Part shown: piece by piece, positions 51,334 through 62,406 of the stretch
How the letters are laid out: every line of letters starts with the position of its first letter
Numbering within the stretch: position 1 is the stretch's first letter
DNA from: JACVRW01 sp963734365
GTDB lineage: Bacteria > Actinomycetota > Thermoleophilia > Solirubrobacterales > Thermoleophilaceae
Assembly: GCA_963734365.1 (NCBI GenBank)
Contig: CAVTGV010000007.1
Span: 62,001-126,000 of the forward strand
DNA length: 64,000 nt
Direction of reading: 5' to 3'
The notes under the pieces: model-generated
Database searches by the model: none
Told to the model about the DNA's origin: nothing
Seen by the model: the letters and a program-made list of their open reading frames with translations, nothing else
Translations under genes and position numbers: made by a program

Positions 51334-51681
51334 TCAGCGACGCGCGACAGCGGACAGCGGCACCGTGGACGTGGCGCCCCGCTTGAGCCATCTCACCGTG
51401 ACCGTGCCGGCCTGGGGATCCACCGCCTGGACCTTGCCGATCTCACCGGTGGCCTTCTTGCGGACGTGGCCGGGCGGCAGCGGCGTGGAGGTGGTCTTGC
51501 GCGGTCGCTGCGACTTTGGCGCTCTCGCGGATGCGCTTCGGTCCGGCCGCGGAGCCGCCCGCTTGCGGCGCGGGGGCCCGCTCTCGTCGTCCTTGGACGG
51601 CTGCTCGAGAACCTTCTCGAGCGGGACCATGTTGGCCCCCGTTCCCTTCGTCTCCGTGTCCAGCACCCAGGTCTTGGCCAT
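51334..51681 (-). CDS. Small basic hypothetical protein, 115 aa
   Basis: Opens MAKTWVLDTETKGTGANMVPL, a stretch seen in many actinobacterial small proteins of unknown role, followed by a low-complexity Arg/Lys/Ser/Pro middle and GEIGKVQAVDPQAGTVTVRWLKRGA, which resembles an SH3-like or KOW-like strand set. No signal peptide. Likely a nucleic-acid or ribosome-associated protein, by inference only. Confidence 0.65.
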   Translation of the reverse strand: MAKTWVLDTETKGTGANMVPLEKVLEQPSKDDESGPPRRKRAAPRPDRSASARAPKSQRPRKTTSTPLPPGHVRKKATGEIGKVQAVDPQAGTVTVRWLKRGATSTVPLSAVARR

Positions 51682-51757
51682 GCTCTCTCGAGTCTAGAGA
51701 CCCACGAACAGACGTTCGGCCAGAGCGGGAGCAGGGAGTGTGTGATCATCCCGCGCC

Positions 51758-53170
<1,413 letters not shown>

Positions 53171-53180
53171 ACGCGCCGGG

Positions 53181-55580
53181 TCATCGTGCCGCCCCGACCA
53201 CCGGCCGCGCGGGTCGCTGGGCCGGCTCATCGTCGTCGAAGTAGCCCTCGCCCTCGATGCTGATGCGGGGCAGGAGCCGGCCGAGCCAGGACGGCATCCA
53301 CCAGCTGGCCTTGCCCAGCAGTGTCATCACCGCCGGCACGAGCAGGCAACGCACGAGCGTGGCGTCGATCGCAATCGCCACCGCGAGCCCTACGCCGAAC
53401 TCCTTCACCACCGGATCTCCGTTGAGCACGAAGCTCGTGAAGACACAGACCATGATCAGGGCCGCCGAGGTGATCACCCGACCGGTGTTGGCCAGGCCCT
53501 CGATCACCGCGCGAGTGGGTCGCTGCGACTCGCGGTAGTGCTCCTGGATCTGGCTGAGCAGGAACACCTCGTAGTCCATCGAGAGGCCGAACAGGATCGC
53601 GAACATCAGCAGGGGCACGAAGCTCACGATCGGGATCGGCCCGTCGAGCCCGATCAGCGTGGCGCCGTGGCCCTCCTGGAAGACGAAGGTCACCACGCCG
53701 TAGGCGGCGGCCACCGACAGCAGGTTCATGACCGCAGCCTTGGCGGGCACCACGAGCGAGCGGAAGGCCAGCGTGAGCACCACGAAGCTCAGGCCGACGA
53801 CGATGGCGATCATCGCCGGCAGCTTCTCCGAGATCCGGCTGGCGAGATCGATGTAGCCGGCCGTCTGACCGCCCACGCTCGCGGTCACGTCGGTGCCCTT
53901 GGTGGCCTCCGGGATCGTGGTCGAGCGCAGGTGGTTCACGAGATCCTCGGTCTTCTGCGAGGAGGGGGCGGAGCCCGAGATCACCGTGTACACCGCCGCC
54001 TTGCCGCTCTTGCCGAGCGTCGGAGGCGACACCGACTTCACGTCCGGCGCCTTGGCCAGATCGTCCGACAGCGTGGTGAGCCGCGGATCGGTGGCGGGGG
54101 ACTCCGCCTGCTTGCGCTTCTTGGAGAGCTTGTTGGTCTGGCTCTGCGTCTGCTGCTTCGCCTCGGTCTTGGCCTGCTGTTGCGTGGCTCCGGAGAGCAG
54201 CGCCTGCTGCTCGATCTGCTGCTGCTGTTGGTCGAGCTGCTTCTGCTGCTGCTCGATCTTGTTCAGGTTCTTCTGGTCGGGCTTGGCCGCCTTGCCGAGC
54301 TTCGCGGCCACCAGCAGCGGGCCGTTGGTGCCCTCGCCGAAGCCGGTGCCGAGCGCGTCGTAGGCCTGCCGCGCCGTGGTCGACTCGGGAAGGGCGCCGG
54401 TGTCCGACTGCCCCAGGTGCAGGTTGAGCACCGGCAGCGCCAGGATCACGAGCACGGCCGTGCTCGCCACCACGGACCGCCACGGCCGCCGGGCCACCCA
54501 GCGCGCCCATCGCGCCCAGCCGTGCGGGCGGTGGTCGTCCGGATGGGTGCGCCCGAGCTTGACCCGCAGCGAATGGATCCGCGGGCCGAGCGCACCGAGG
54601 AGGGCGGGCAGGAGCGTCACGGCGCCGAGAACCGCGACGACCACGGCGATCGCGGCCGTGTAGCCCAGCGTGGTGACCAGCGGGATGCCCGCGAACGCGA
54701 GCGAGCCGAGGGCAATGACGACCGTGGTGCCCGCGAACAGCACCGCCCCTCCGGACGTGGCGGTGGCCCGAGCGACGGATTCGTTCATCTCCATTCCGTC
54801 GCGGAGCTGGAGCTTGTGCCGGGTGACGATGAAGAGCGCGTAGTCGATCCCCACGCCCAGTCCGATCATGGTGGCGAGGGTGGGGGCGACCGTCGGCACG
54901 TTGACAACAAGGCCCACGATCTTGATCAGCGAGAGGGCGCTCAGAAGCCCGATCAGCGCCGTGATGATCGGCAGCGCCATCGCGGTTGCGGTGCCGAAGG
55001 CGAACAGCAGGATCACCGTCGCGGCCGCCAGGCCGATCAGCTCGCTCTGGTGAGTGCTCGGCTTGGAGAGCTGCTGTCCCGCGTAGCCGCCGAGCGACAC
55101 GTCGAGGCCCGCGTCCCGGGCCGGGTCGCCGGCATCGAGGACCGCCTGCGCTTCTTCCTTCGAGAGGTCTCCCTGGCCTTCGTCGAGGCTCACCGGGATG
55201 TAAGCGGTCTTCTCGTCCTTGGACAGGAACGGCGCTCCGTGATCGCCGAGCGGGTTGACCGCCTTCGTCACGTGCGGTGTCTTGCGCAGCTCGTCGACGG
55301 TCTTGTTGACCGCCTTCGTGTTCTTGTCGTCGGTGAGCTTGCCCTGGCTGGACTTGATCACCAGGGGATTGGTGCCGTTCGCCTGACTGGGCAGGCGGGC
55401 CTCGAGCAGGTCGGTGGCCTGCGTCGAGCCCGTACCCGGAAGCCGAAGGTTGTCGCTCGTGCGATCGCCTGCAGCGCGGCCCGCCAGCGCGAGCCCCAGC
55501 GCGACGACCACCCACGCGGCGATCACGAGCTTCCAATGCTTCGAGCACAGACCACCTATGCGGTAGAGCGGACCAGTCAT
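53181..55580 (-). CDS. MMPL-family RND lipid/drug transporter
   Basis: A 799-residue exporter. About 12 helices in two repeats: TM1 (KLVIAAWVVVALGLALAG), MMPL cores TVILLFAFGTATAMALPI and LATMIGLGVGIDYALFIVTR (essential Asp), then LLVQLPALLGALG-type segments. The second half repeats (AILFGLSMDYEVFLLSQIQE, Asp and Tyr). A large outer loop (about 430-560) contains a Gln/Lys-rich coiled coil (EQQQKQLDQQQQQIEQQ). ATG 55580 is behind GGAGGAAG; an ATG 9 codons up is less likely. It lies downstream of a LAL regulator on the same strand. Confidence 0.92.
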   Translation of the reverse strand: MTGPLYRIGGLCSKHWKLVIAAWVVVALGLALAGRAAGDRTSDNLRLPGTGSTQATDLLEARLPSQANGTNPLVIKSSQGKLTDDKNTKAVNKTVDELRKTPHVTKAVNPLGDHGAPFLSKDEKTAYIPVSLDEGQGDLSKEEAQAVLDAGDPARDAGLDVSLGGYAGQQLSKPSTHQSELIGLAAATVILLFAFGTATAMALPIITALIGLLSALSLIKIVGLVVNVPTVAPTLATMIGLGVGIDYALFIVTRHKLQLRDGMEMNESVARATATSGGAVLFAGTTVVIALGSLAFAGIPLVTTLGYTAAIAVVVAVLGAVTLLPALLGALGPRIHSLRVKLGRTHPDDHRPHGWARWARWVARRPWRSVVASTAVLVILALPVLNLHLGQSDTGALPESTTARQAYDALGTGFGEGTNGPLLVAAKLGKAAKPDQKNLNKIEQQQKQLDQQQQQIEQQALLSGATQQQAKTEAKQQTQSQTNKLSKKRKQAESPATDPRLTTLSDDLAKAPDVKSVSPPTLGKSGKAAVYTVISGSAPSSQKTEDLVNHLRSTTIPEATKGTDVTASVGGQTAGYIDLASRISEKLPAMIAIVVGLSFVVLTLAFRSLVVPAKAAVMNLLSVAAAYGVVTFVFQEGHGATLIGLDGPIPIVSFVPLLMFAILFGLSMDYEVFLLSQIQEHYRESQRPTRAVIEGLANTGRVITSAALIMVCVFTSFVLNGDPVVKEFGVGLAVAIAIDATLVRCLLVPAVMTLLGKASWWMPSWLGRLLPRISIEGEGYFDDDEPAQRPARPVVGAAR

Positions 55581-55667
55581 CGGCTTCCTCCGATCGAGTA
55601 CAGGCAAAGAGCCTGCAGCCGGGCGCCGGGCCGCACAATGGGAAGGACCCGAGGCTTTCCCCCAGGG

Positions 55668-58478
55668 TTAGGGGTCGATCACCGCGGCCAGCTGGAAGCG
55701 CGAGCGGATGCCGAGCTTGCGGTAGGCGTTCGTCAGGTGGAGCTCGATGGTCTTCTCGGTCACGAACAGGGTCTGGGCGATCTGGCGGTTGGTGAGCTCG
55801 CCTGCGGCCAGACCACAGACCCTCCGCTCGGCGGGAGTGAGAGCGTCGACTCCGGAGAGCTCGAGTCGGGGCGGGCGGCCGCCGCCCGCCCCGAGATCGC
55901 CGCGGATGCGCTCGCTGAGACCGGTGGCGTCGCACTTGATCGACCTGTCCAGAGCAAGCCGCAGTGCCTCTCTCCCCTCGCGCTTTCGGCGGCGCTCGAT
56001 CAGCTCGACCCCCAGGTCGGCAAGCGCGTACGCGCTCTCCAGACGCGCCGGCGAGTTCTCGGTGAGAGTCACGGCCTCCTCCATGAGCGCCAAGCCTTCG
56101 TCGGCGCCGATCACCCGTCCGCCTACGCGCAGCGCATGCGCCAGCCGGCTGGGAGCGCCGAAGTCCCGCGCCCGGGCGATGGCCTGCCTGGCCAGCCGCT
56201 CGGCCCGTTCTTCATCTCCGAGCTCGGCCAGTGCCGCCGCGGCGTCGGGGCGCCAGGGTGACGGGCGCTCCACCTGGTACTTCTCCAGCAGCTCGCCGCA
56301 GCGGAGCAGGTCCGCCACGCCCTCGCGAACGTCACCGCGCGCCACACGCAGCCTGCCGCGGGCCGTCAGGTACTCGTCGGCAAGCGCGTGGTCGCGCCCG
56401 AGGCGATCGCCGTGCTGCTCGGCCACCGACACAGCGGCGTCGAGACGGCCGCGCTCGATGAAGACCTGGATGGCCACGCCGGCGATCCTGGGAAGCACGA
56501 ACGGGGGCGCTTCGGGCAGGTTGAGCGCGGTTTCCACGTCCAGCTCGGCCTGTCCCACCGCCCCGGCGGCGAGGCCGAGCAGCGCCCGCTGCGCATGCAG
56601 GCCTGCGAGCCGGGCGCCGAGTCCCTGGGCGCGGGAGACCTCGAGAGCGAGGTCGAGCCAGCGGGCGGCGGCATCGTGGCGCTCGGTGGTGACCAGGGCG
56701 TCTATGGCCATGCCGAAGGCGAACGGATTGGACGGCGGGCCGGCCGCCAGGGCCTCTTCGATCGCGTCGGCCACCGTGTCGGCGTGCTCGCCCCGCATCA
56801 TTCCCTCGCAGGCGGCATGGAGACGGGCGATCGGCTCGAAGCGAGCGCTCCCCGCTGCGCGCCGCTCGAAGCGCGACAGCCGCTCGTCCACCTCGCCGCG
56901 AAACTGCAGCTCCACCCGCGCGAGGGTCAGCGCCTCTGCCTCGAGCTCGAGCGCGTGCTCGTGGTTCATCCTCTCGATCAGGCCGGTTACCGCCGCGAGT
57001 GCCGTGGCGGCCGCCTCGGGTCCTCCGTACGCGATTGCCGAGCGCGCCAGCCAGACCCCCGCCCGGGCGTGCACCTCCGCGTCCCCGGGAGCGCTCAGCG
57101 CCTCGACGAGATGTGACTCAGCGCTCTCGTACTCCGCTTCGTTCAGCTCCCAGCGGCCCAGGTCGCACAGCAGCTCCGCGCGCAGCGCGTCCGGTGGGGG
57201 CTCGTCGAGCGCTCGGCGCAGATAGGTCACCGCGGCCGCGGGGGCGCCTCGTTGCTCGGCGCTCGCGGCGGCCGCGCGCAGCACGGTCACCCAGCGCAGC
57301 TCGCCGGCCGGAGCACCGCGGAGCAGGTGGGTGGCCACCCGCTCCGGCGGCGCACCGCTCTCGTCCAGCAATCGCGCAACGGCGAGGTGGCGCTCCGAGC
57401 GCTCGCCGGGGAGCATGTCCTCGTACACCGCGGCCCGCACGATCGGGTGGGCGAACCTCAGGTGCGGCGCGTGTACGAGCACGTCGGCCTGGACCAGGAG
57501 ATCCGCCGCCGCCTGCGCCTCGGCCGTCTCGAGCCCGGCGGCCAGGGCCACGACACCGATGTCGGGCTCTTCGCCGAGCACCGCGAGCGCTCGGGCCAGT
57601 GCAGTGGCCGCGGGGCCCAGCCGCTCCAGGCGGCGCAGCACGAAGCGCCCGACCGCGGGTGGTCCCACCTCGCTCACCGCGGCGGCCGCGGTGGCCGGCC
57701 CCGCCTCCTCCTCGCGCAGAGCGGCTACGAGCTCGCGCAGGAAGAGCGGGTTACCCCCCGTGGCTCGATGGCAGGCCTCGCAGAGCTCCTGATCGGCCTC
57801 CTGCCCGAGCCGGTCCCGCACCACGGCTGCGGCCCCCTCAGCGCTGAGGGGATGCGGCCTGAGGATCTCGGCCGCGGCGTCGTCCGCAAGCTCGCGCCAG
57901 TCGCCGCTGCCCTCCGGATCCGAGGCGCGGCCGGCTACGAGCAGGACGACCGGGAGTCCCTCGATACGGCGCGAGAGGTAGCCGAGGAAGCGCACGGAGG
58001 AGGCGTCGGCCCATTGGGCGTCGTCGACCGCCAGCACCAGCGGCCCTCGGTCGGCGAGGTTGACCGTGAGCCAGTAGAGACCGTGGAGCGCGCCGAAGTC
58101 CGCGTCGCCGTCGAGCGGAGCGAGAGTGGGCCCGGGGTCGCCCACCAGGCGAGCCGCGAACCCGGCCGCTCCGGCGAAGAGCCGTTCGGTCTCGGCGGCC
58201 CCGGCGGTCACGGCCACCTGCTCGAACAGCTGGCGCGCGACGCCGAACGCGAACTGCCGCTCGAGCAGGGCGCCGCGAGCTTCGAGCACCTGCATGCCGG
58301 CCTCGCGTGCCGAAGCCCGAGCGCTCGTGAGCAGCCTGCTCTTTCCGACGCCCGCCGGGCCTTCGATCACCACCACACCGCCGGCCCCGTCGCGCAGGCG
58401 GGAGAGCGCCGCGCTCAGCGTGTCCAGCTCGCGCTCACGCTCGAGCAACTCGCGACCAGCGGTTGTCTGGCTGCCCAT
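55668..58478 (-). CDS. LAL-type LuxR-family transcriptional regulator (large ATP-binding)
   Basis: A regulator of about 936 residues. An AAA/STAND ATPase domain carries Walker A GPAGVGKS (about 44-51) and Walker B-like LVLAVDDAQWADA. A TPR-like helical region follows. The C-terminal HTH (about 880-935) reads LTPAERRVCGLAAGELTNRQIA and TEKTIELHLTNAYRKLGI. LAL regulators activate genes after sensing sugars or metabolites. It precedes the MMPL gene by about 87 nt on the same strand. ATG 58478 is preferred; GTG 58496 is in frame. Confidence 0.9.
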   Translation of the reverse strand: MGSQTTAGRELLERERELDTLSAALSRLRDGAGGVVVIEGPAGVGKSRLLTSARASAREAGMQVLEARGALLERQFAFGVARQLFEQVAVTAGAAETERLFAGAAGFAARLVGDPGPTLAPLDGDADFGALHGLYWLTVNLADRGPLVLAVDDAQWADASSVRFLGYLSRRIEGLPVVLLVAGRASDPEGSGDWRELADDAAAEILRPHPLSAEGAAAVVRDRLGQEADQELCEACHRATGGNPLFLRELVAALREEEAGPATAAAAVSEVGPPAVGRFVLRRLERLGPAATALARALAVLGEEPDIGVVALAAGLETAEAQAAADLLVQADVLVHAPHLRFAHPIVRAAVYEDMLPGERSERHLAVARLLDESGAPPERVATHLLRGAPAGELRWVTVLRAAAASAEQRGAPAAAVTYLRRALDEPPPDALRAELLCDLGRWELNEAEYESAESHLVEALSAPGDAEVHARAGVWLARSAIAYGGPEAAATALAAVTGLIERMNHEHALELEAEALTLARVELQFRGEVDERLSRFERRAAGSARFEPIARLHAACEGMMRGEHADTVADAIEEALAAGPPSNPFAFGMAIDALVTTERHDAAARWLDLALEVSRAQGLGARLAGLHAQRALLGLAAGAVGQAELDVETALNLPEAPPFVLPRIAGVAIQVFIERGRLDAAVSVAEQHGDRLGRDHALADEYLTARGRLRVARGDVREGVADLLRCGELLEKYQVERPSPWRPDAAAALAELGDEERAERLARQAIARARDFGAPSRLAHALRVGGRVIGADEGLALMEEAVTLTENSPARLESAYALADLGVELIERRRKREGREALRLALDRSIKCDATGLSERIRGDLGAGGGRPPRLELSGVDALTPAERRVCGLAAGELTNRQIAQTLFVTEKTIELHLTNAYRKLGIRSRFQLAAVIDP

Positions 58479-58553
58479 CGCAGTCTCGTGCGCCACCGTC
58501 CACCGGCAGCGTACCCCACCGCCAAGCGGCTGGGCTCAGGGCAGAGGGCGCTG

Positions 58554-59411
58554 TCAGGTCTTGCCGGGGCGCGTGAACTGGGTGGCCACGAAGCGGTCCC
58601 ACATGCCGTCGGTCATGAGGCTCCGCTGCCGGATCAGCAGGTGCGCCGAGGGCGTGACGCGGTAGCGGATCTTCGGCGAGGTGGAGGTGATGGCGCGTTC
58701 GATGGCCTTGGCCACGGTCTCGGGCCCGCCGCCCAGCCGCGACACCGGTCCCTTCTCGTAGACCTCCTTGGTGGCCTGCGCCACCGAGGCGTTGAACTCG
58801 GCGTAGGGACCCTCGCCGGCGCGCACCTCGGCCGCCGCGGTGTTGCCGAACTCGGTCCGGATCAGACCGGGCTGGATCACCACCACGTCCACGCCGAAGC
58901 CCTTGACCTCGAAGCGCAGCGCGTCGCTGATCGCCTCCACCGCGTATTTGGTGGCGTGGTAGACGCCCCCGCCCGGGAAGGTGAAGTTCCCGCCCATCGA
59001 GCTGATGTTCACGATGCGGCCGTAGTGCTGGTCGCGCATGCCGGGGAGCACCAGCTGACACATTCTCATGAGGCCGAAGACGTTCGTCTCGAACTGGCGC
59101 CGCACGTCGTCCATGGCCACGGTCTCGATCGCTCCCGACTGGGAGTAGCCGGCGTTGTTCACCAGCACCCCCACGGCTCCCTCCGCGTTCGTCACATGGT
59201 CGACGGCGGCCTGCATCGAGGCCTCGTCGGTCACGTCGAGGGCCAGCGTGCGGCAGCCGGCGGACTCCAGGTCGGCGATCGCCTCCGCGCGGCGCGCGGT
59301 GGCGTACACGGTGTGCCCGTTGCGGGCGAGATGCTCGGCGGTGGCGCGGCCGATGCCCGTGGAGCAACCCGTGATCAGGATGGCCCTGGAGGTCTGGCTG
59401 TGGTTCGTCAT
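58554..59411 (-). CDS. SDR-family oxidoreductase, 285 aa
   Basis: A classical SDR: TGCSTGIGRATAEHLARNG, NNAGYSQSG, NISSMGGNFT (Ser), YHATKYAVEAISDALR (Tyr and Lys), and QPGLIRTEFG. Long C-terminal end (260-285). Substrate unknown; retinol- or hydroxysteroid-like members share the Thr-X-Glu-Phe tail. Its start is about 25 nt from a CRP-like palindrome (59436) shared with the divergent holin-like gene. Confidence 0.9.
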   Translation of the reverse strand: MTNHSQTSRAILITGCSTGIGRATAEHLARNGHTVYATARRAEAIADLESAGCRTLALDVTDEASMQAAVDHVTNAEGAVGVLVNNAGYSQSGAIETVAMDDVRRQFETNVFGLMRMCQLVLPGMRDQHYGRIVNISSMGGNFTFPGGGVYHATKYAVEAISDALRFEVKGFGVDVVVIQPGLIRTEFGNTAAAEVRAGEGPYAEFNASVAQATKEVYEKGPVSRLGGGPETVAKAIERAITSTSPKIRYRVTPSAHLLIRQRSLMTDGMWDRFVATQFTRPGKT

Positions 59412-59435
59412 GTGGGCAACCTACCGCCGCCTCTA

Positions 59436-59449
59436 GTGACGATCGTCAC
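59436..59449. promoter_or_regulatory. CRP-like palindrome GTGAC-GATC-GTCAC
   Basis: A perfect 14-bp palindrome with a GTGA-N6-TCACA core between the divergent SDR (start 59411) and the holin-like gene (start 59526). Related to the sites at 8408 and 62376. Confidence 0.6.
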
Positions 59450-59525
59450 ACCTTGTTTCCCGCACTCGGCTTAGCGTCGTCTGAACGAGAGCTGGCCCTC
59501 TCCAACGCCCCCCGAAGGAGGATGC

Positions 59526-59915
59526 ATGAGCCCAAATCGGCTCGTCGTGCTGCTGACCCCGCTCGTCTTCGCGCCCCTGGCCGGCGCGGTGGCCGCCTGG
59601 CTGGCGGACCACATTCCCGGCTATCAGGTGGACCAGAGCGCCCTCGAGGAGATCTTCATCGCCGGGGCGCTGATTGCGCTCGCGCCGGCCCTGCAGTGGT
59701 TGAACGGCTGGCAGAAGCACGAGGCGCGCCAGGCCGATCTGGAGCGCGATCTCGCGCTCGCCGACGGCGGCACCGCGGCGGCCGCTCCCGTCACGGCGCC
59801 GGCCGATCCGGCCGAACTCTCTGATCTCGACGACCTCGACGAGCTGGCGGAGATGGACGAGTTCGATGCGGACCTGCTCGCGGACGGCGAAGAGCCGGCG
59901 CTCGCGGGGAGCTGA
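59526..59915 (+). CDS. Holin-like small membrane protein
   Basis: A 129-residue protein with two hydrophobic helices (LVVLLTPLVFAPLAGAVAAWL about 6-26; IFIAGALIALAPALQWLNGW about 44-63) and a long acidic tail rich in Asp/Glu/Leu. This helix pair plus charged tail is what small phage holins show. It is directly upstream (2 nt) of a cell-wall hydrolase, so a holin-endolysin pairing is plausible. No other phage gene is nearby. Assigned by layout, not by a named family. Confidence 0.55.
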   Translation: MSPNRLVVLLTPLVFAPLAGAVAAWLADHIPGYQVDQSALEEIFIAGALIALAPALQWLNGWQKHEARQADLERDLALADGGTAAAAPVTAPADPAELSDLDDLDELAEMDEFDADLLADGEEPALAGS

Positions 59916-59917
59916 GG

Positions 59918-62111
59918 ATGTCACCCGCATTCCACGGACTCGACCGCGCCGTGGCCCCTCCGCCGGCCACGGCCAAGCAGATGCTCGATGCGATCAACGG
60001 GCGCTGGTGGAACGTCTACATCGGTGGCCCCGAGTCGGGCGGCCACGGCTGGAGTCCCGATCTGGTCCGGCAGTACGCCCGTCTCGGAATCGACCGCTTC
60101 ATGCTCACCTACGTCGGCCGGCAGTCCCACGGCCCGCTCACCCGGGCGCAGGGACAGGCCGACGCCCGCGAGGCGCTCGCGATAGCGAAGACCTACGGCT
60201 ACAGCGGCGACTTCCCGCTCTGCCTGGACGTGGAGCTCTCGACCTTCAACAGCTCGCCGTCCAAGACGGTCGAGTACGCCCGCGCCTGGTGCGCCACGGT
60301 TCGCAAGGAAGGGGCGCGCCCCGGCGTGTACGCCAATCCGGCGCCTCTCACGGCAATGGCGAAGGGGAAGGTGCTCGCGGACTTCGTCTGGATCGCCAGC
60401 TGGGTGAGCACCACGGCGAGTCGCCGCCACCCGCACGAGGCCACGGGCATGCCCGCGAACCTGTGGCGCCGGCCGGGCCAGCGGGCCTGGCAGTACGGCG
60501 GGATCATCAACGGGAAGCCGTGCAACGTCCTGGGCCTGAACGTGGATCTGAACGTCGCCGACCTCGCCTGCCTCGCGCCCGCTCCGGGCGGATCGAACGG
60601 GACTTCACACGCGCGCGCCACCCGGAGTCCACGCCCTTCGCCGAGGGGATCGAGGCGCGGCGGTGGTGCGGCTCACCCATCGCCTGTCGGTCCTGCGCTC
60701 GCCTAAGACGGGGCACGCCTACCTCGACGGCCCGCGGAGCCGCTTCGACGCCGAGACCGAAAGCGCGGTCAAGGCGTTCCAGGCCGAACACCGCCTGCTC
60801 GCGGACGGCGCCTACGGGCGCCTGAGCGCAGCGGCGCTGCTCAAGGCGGTCAAACGCGAGAAGGACCGGCGCCGGCCCGGCCGCCAGGCCCCGACGGAAC
60901 TGCCCCAGCTCGTCCACGAGTACCAGCGCCTCGACGCCGCGGCCGATCGCGCCTGGCAGAAGCTCGACGCGTACGGACGCCGGCAGCGCGGGCTGGTGAA
61001 GGCGAAAGCCAAGACCAACGGGAAGGCAGCCGCGCCAGCCGGTCAGGCGGCCGGCCTCGCCGGCGTGACCGCGAGCCTCCAGCGCATAGAGGGCCAGCTC
61101 GGAACGCTGGTGGACCTCGAGAAGCGTGAGGCCGGCCTCGCCACCGCGTATCAGCCCGCCGAGGGCGAGGCACCCGCGTCGAACGGCGCGAGCACGAACG
61201 GGTCGAACGGGTCGAATGGGCCGCACCCCGAGCTCTCCGACGAGGAGCTCGACCGGCACATCCACCGTCTCGACCGGCGGCTCGACGGCTGCCGCAAGGC
61301 CCGCATCGCGCGCTACGCGCGGGTGGAGCAGGCTCTCCCCGCACCGGCACCCGCTCCCGCACCCGCCGCAAAGCCGCGGCCGCCGCGGCCGCACCCGCGC
61401 CCCACGCGACCGGCGCGGCCCGCGCCGGCGCCGGACACCAAGGACGAGGTCCGCGCCCTGCAGAGCAGGCTCAATCACTTCACCGAGCGCTACCTGGACG
61501 GCATCGCACCCCTGGTCGTCGACGGCGCGAAGGGCCCCGAGACCAACAAGCGGATCCGCACGGCCAAGTACTACCTCGGCTACGCCGGCGACGAGCGCAG
61601 GTCCGTCAAGGTCAAACCCGCATTCGCGCGCCGGCTTCGCCACCCGCGCTCGCCGCGCTACGCAGGCGCCGCGATGCTCGCTCGGGCGGCGAGCCGCCGC
61701 AAGCGACAGCGCACGATGGCCGCCCGTGCGGCGTCAGCGCCGATCGAGGGAACGCCCAAGCACATCATCGACACGGTGGTGCTCCGGATCGCCCAGGAGT
61801 GCGGGATCCACCGCAGCCCGGCGGAGAACGATGCCGCCAACGCCCGGCACGGGAACACCGTCAGCGGCGGGCGCTCCGATCACCAGGGTCCGCCGGCAGT
61901 GGCGTGGGCGGCCGACATCAGCAACGGCGGGAGCCCCACGCCCGAGATGGACAAGCTCGCCCGCAGCCTCGCCAAGCGCTTCAACATCGCCTGGCCCGGC
62001 TTCGGCCTCGTGAACGCGACCCACGGCGGCTACCGCTTCCAGCTGATCTACCGCACCAGCATCGGCGGCAACCACTACAACCACGTCCACTTCGGCGTCA
62101 GGGACGTCTGA
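59918..62111 (+). pseudogene. Modular cell-wall hydrolase: DUF1906 + PG-binding + LAS-type peptidase, frameshifts near 60590 and 60662
   Basis: About 730 residues after restoring two missing bases (GGGCGGATCG; GCGGCGGTGG). Domain 1 (1-225) is DUF1906/Rv2525c-like: FHGLDRAV, FMLTYVGRQSHGPLTRA, WQYGGIINGKPC. Domain 2 is a peptidoglycan-binding repeat (SRFDAETESAVKAFQAEHRL), then a helical and Pro/Ala linker. Domain 3 is a second PG-binding stretch (VVDGAKGPETNKRIRTAKYYL). Domain 4, the last 130 residues, has GGRSDHQGPPAVAWAADIS and NHYNHVHFGV, the His-Asp and His-X-His of a zinc LAS peptidase. It should cut peptidoglycan. The linking stretch lies in a third frame, so the gene is broken or mis-sequenced. 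Confidence 0.72.
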
Positions 62112-62118
62112 AGAAGCT

Positions 62119-62313
62119 TCAGCGCGCGCCGCGCGACCAGTCCCTGATCGTGATGCTCTCGTCCCGGCCGGAGGCGCTGGCCGGGATGAAGGCGCCCGGG
62201 GCGCCCCCGTGCGGATCGTGGTAGGGGTGCTCGGCGATTCCGCTGCCGGCCACCGTGAAGTAGCCGTAGATCACGCCGATCAGCATCACGACGCTAAAGA
62301 CCAGAATCTCCAT
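62119..62313 (-). CDS. Small membrane protein, 64 aa
   Basis: An N-terminal membrane helix (EILVFSVVMLIGVIYGYFTV) is followed by a Gly/His tail (AEHPYHDPHGGAPGAFIP) and a short basic end. Good start ATG 62313. Its 3' end is 8 nt from the cell-wall hydrolase stop (convergent). A CRP-like palindrome lies about 63-76 nt upstream. Function unknown. Confidence 0.6.
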   Translation of the reverse strand: MEILVFSVVMLIGVIYGYFTVAGSGIAEHPYHDPHGGAPGAFIPASASGRDESITIRDWSRGAR

Positions 62314-62375
62314 GACCCTCCTGCCGATCGTCCGAAAGTGGAGAGACAGCGTCTCGCGAGCGGCCGCGCCCGAGT

Positions 62376-62389
62376 GTGACGTGGATCAC
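62376..62389. promoter_or_regulatory. CRP-like palindrome GTGAC-GTGG-aTCAC
   Basis: A near-palindrome with the core TGTGA-N6-TCAC, between the 62313 gene (minus strand, downstream of this site) and the sulfatase stop. It is well placed to drive the small membrane protein. Third member of the GTGACG-N4-TCAC group. Confidence 0.5.
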
Positions 62390-62406
62390 GCTGGCGCGCT
62401 CTGGTA

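Noticed and set aside
51300..51391. ATG/GTG starts near 51391 for the RDV-repeat protein
   Set aside because: The encoded region looks like a shadow of the neighbouring gene and has no ribosome-binding site. GTG 51267 with AGGAGG is better, although in another frame.
53538..56261. A 900-codon open frame opposite the MMPL and LAL genes
   Set aside because: It spans two unrelated genes on the other strand and lacks domains. High GC content alone explains it.
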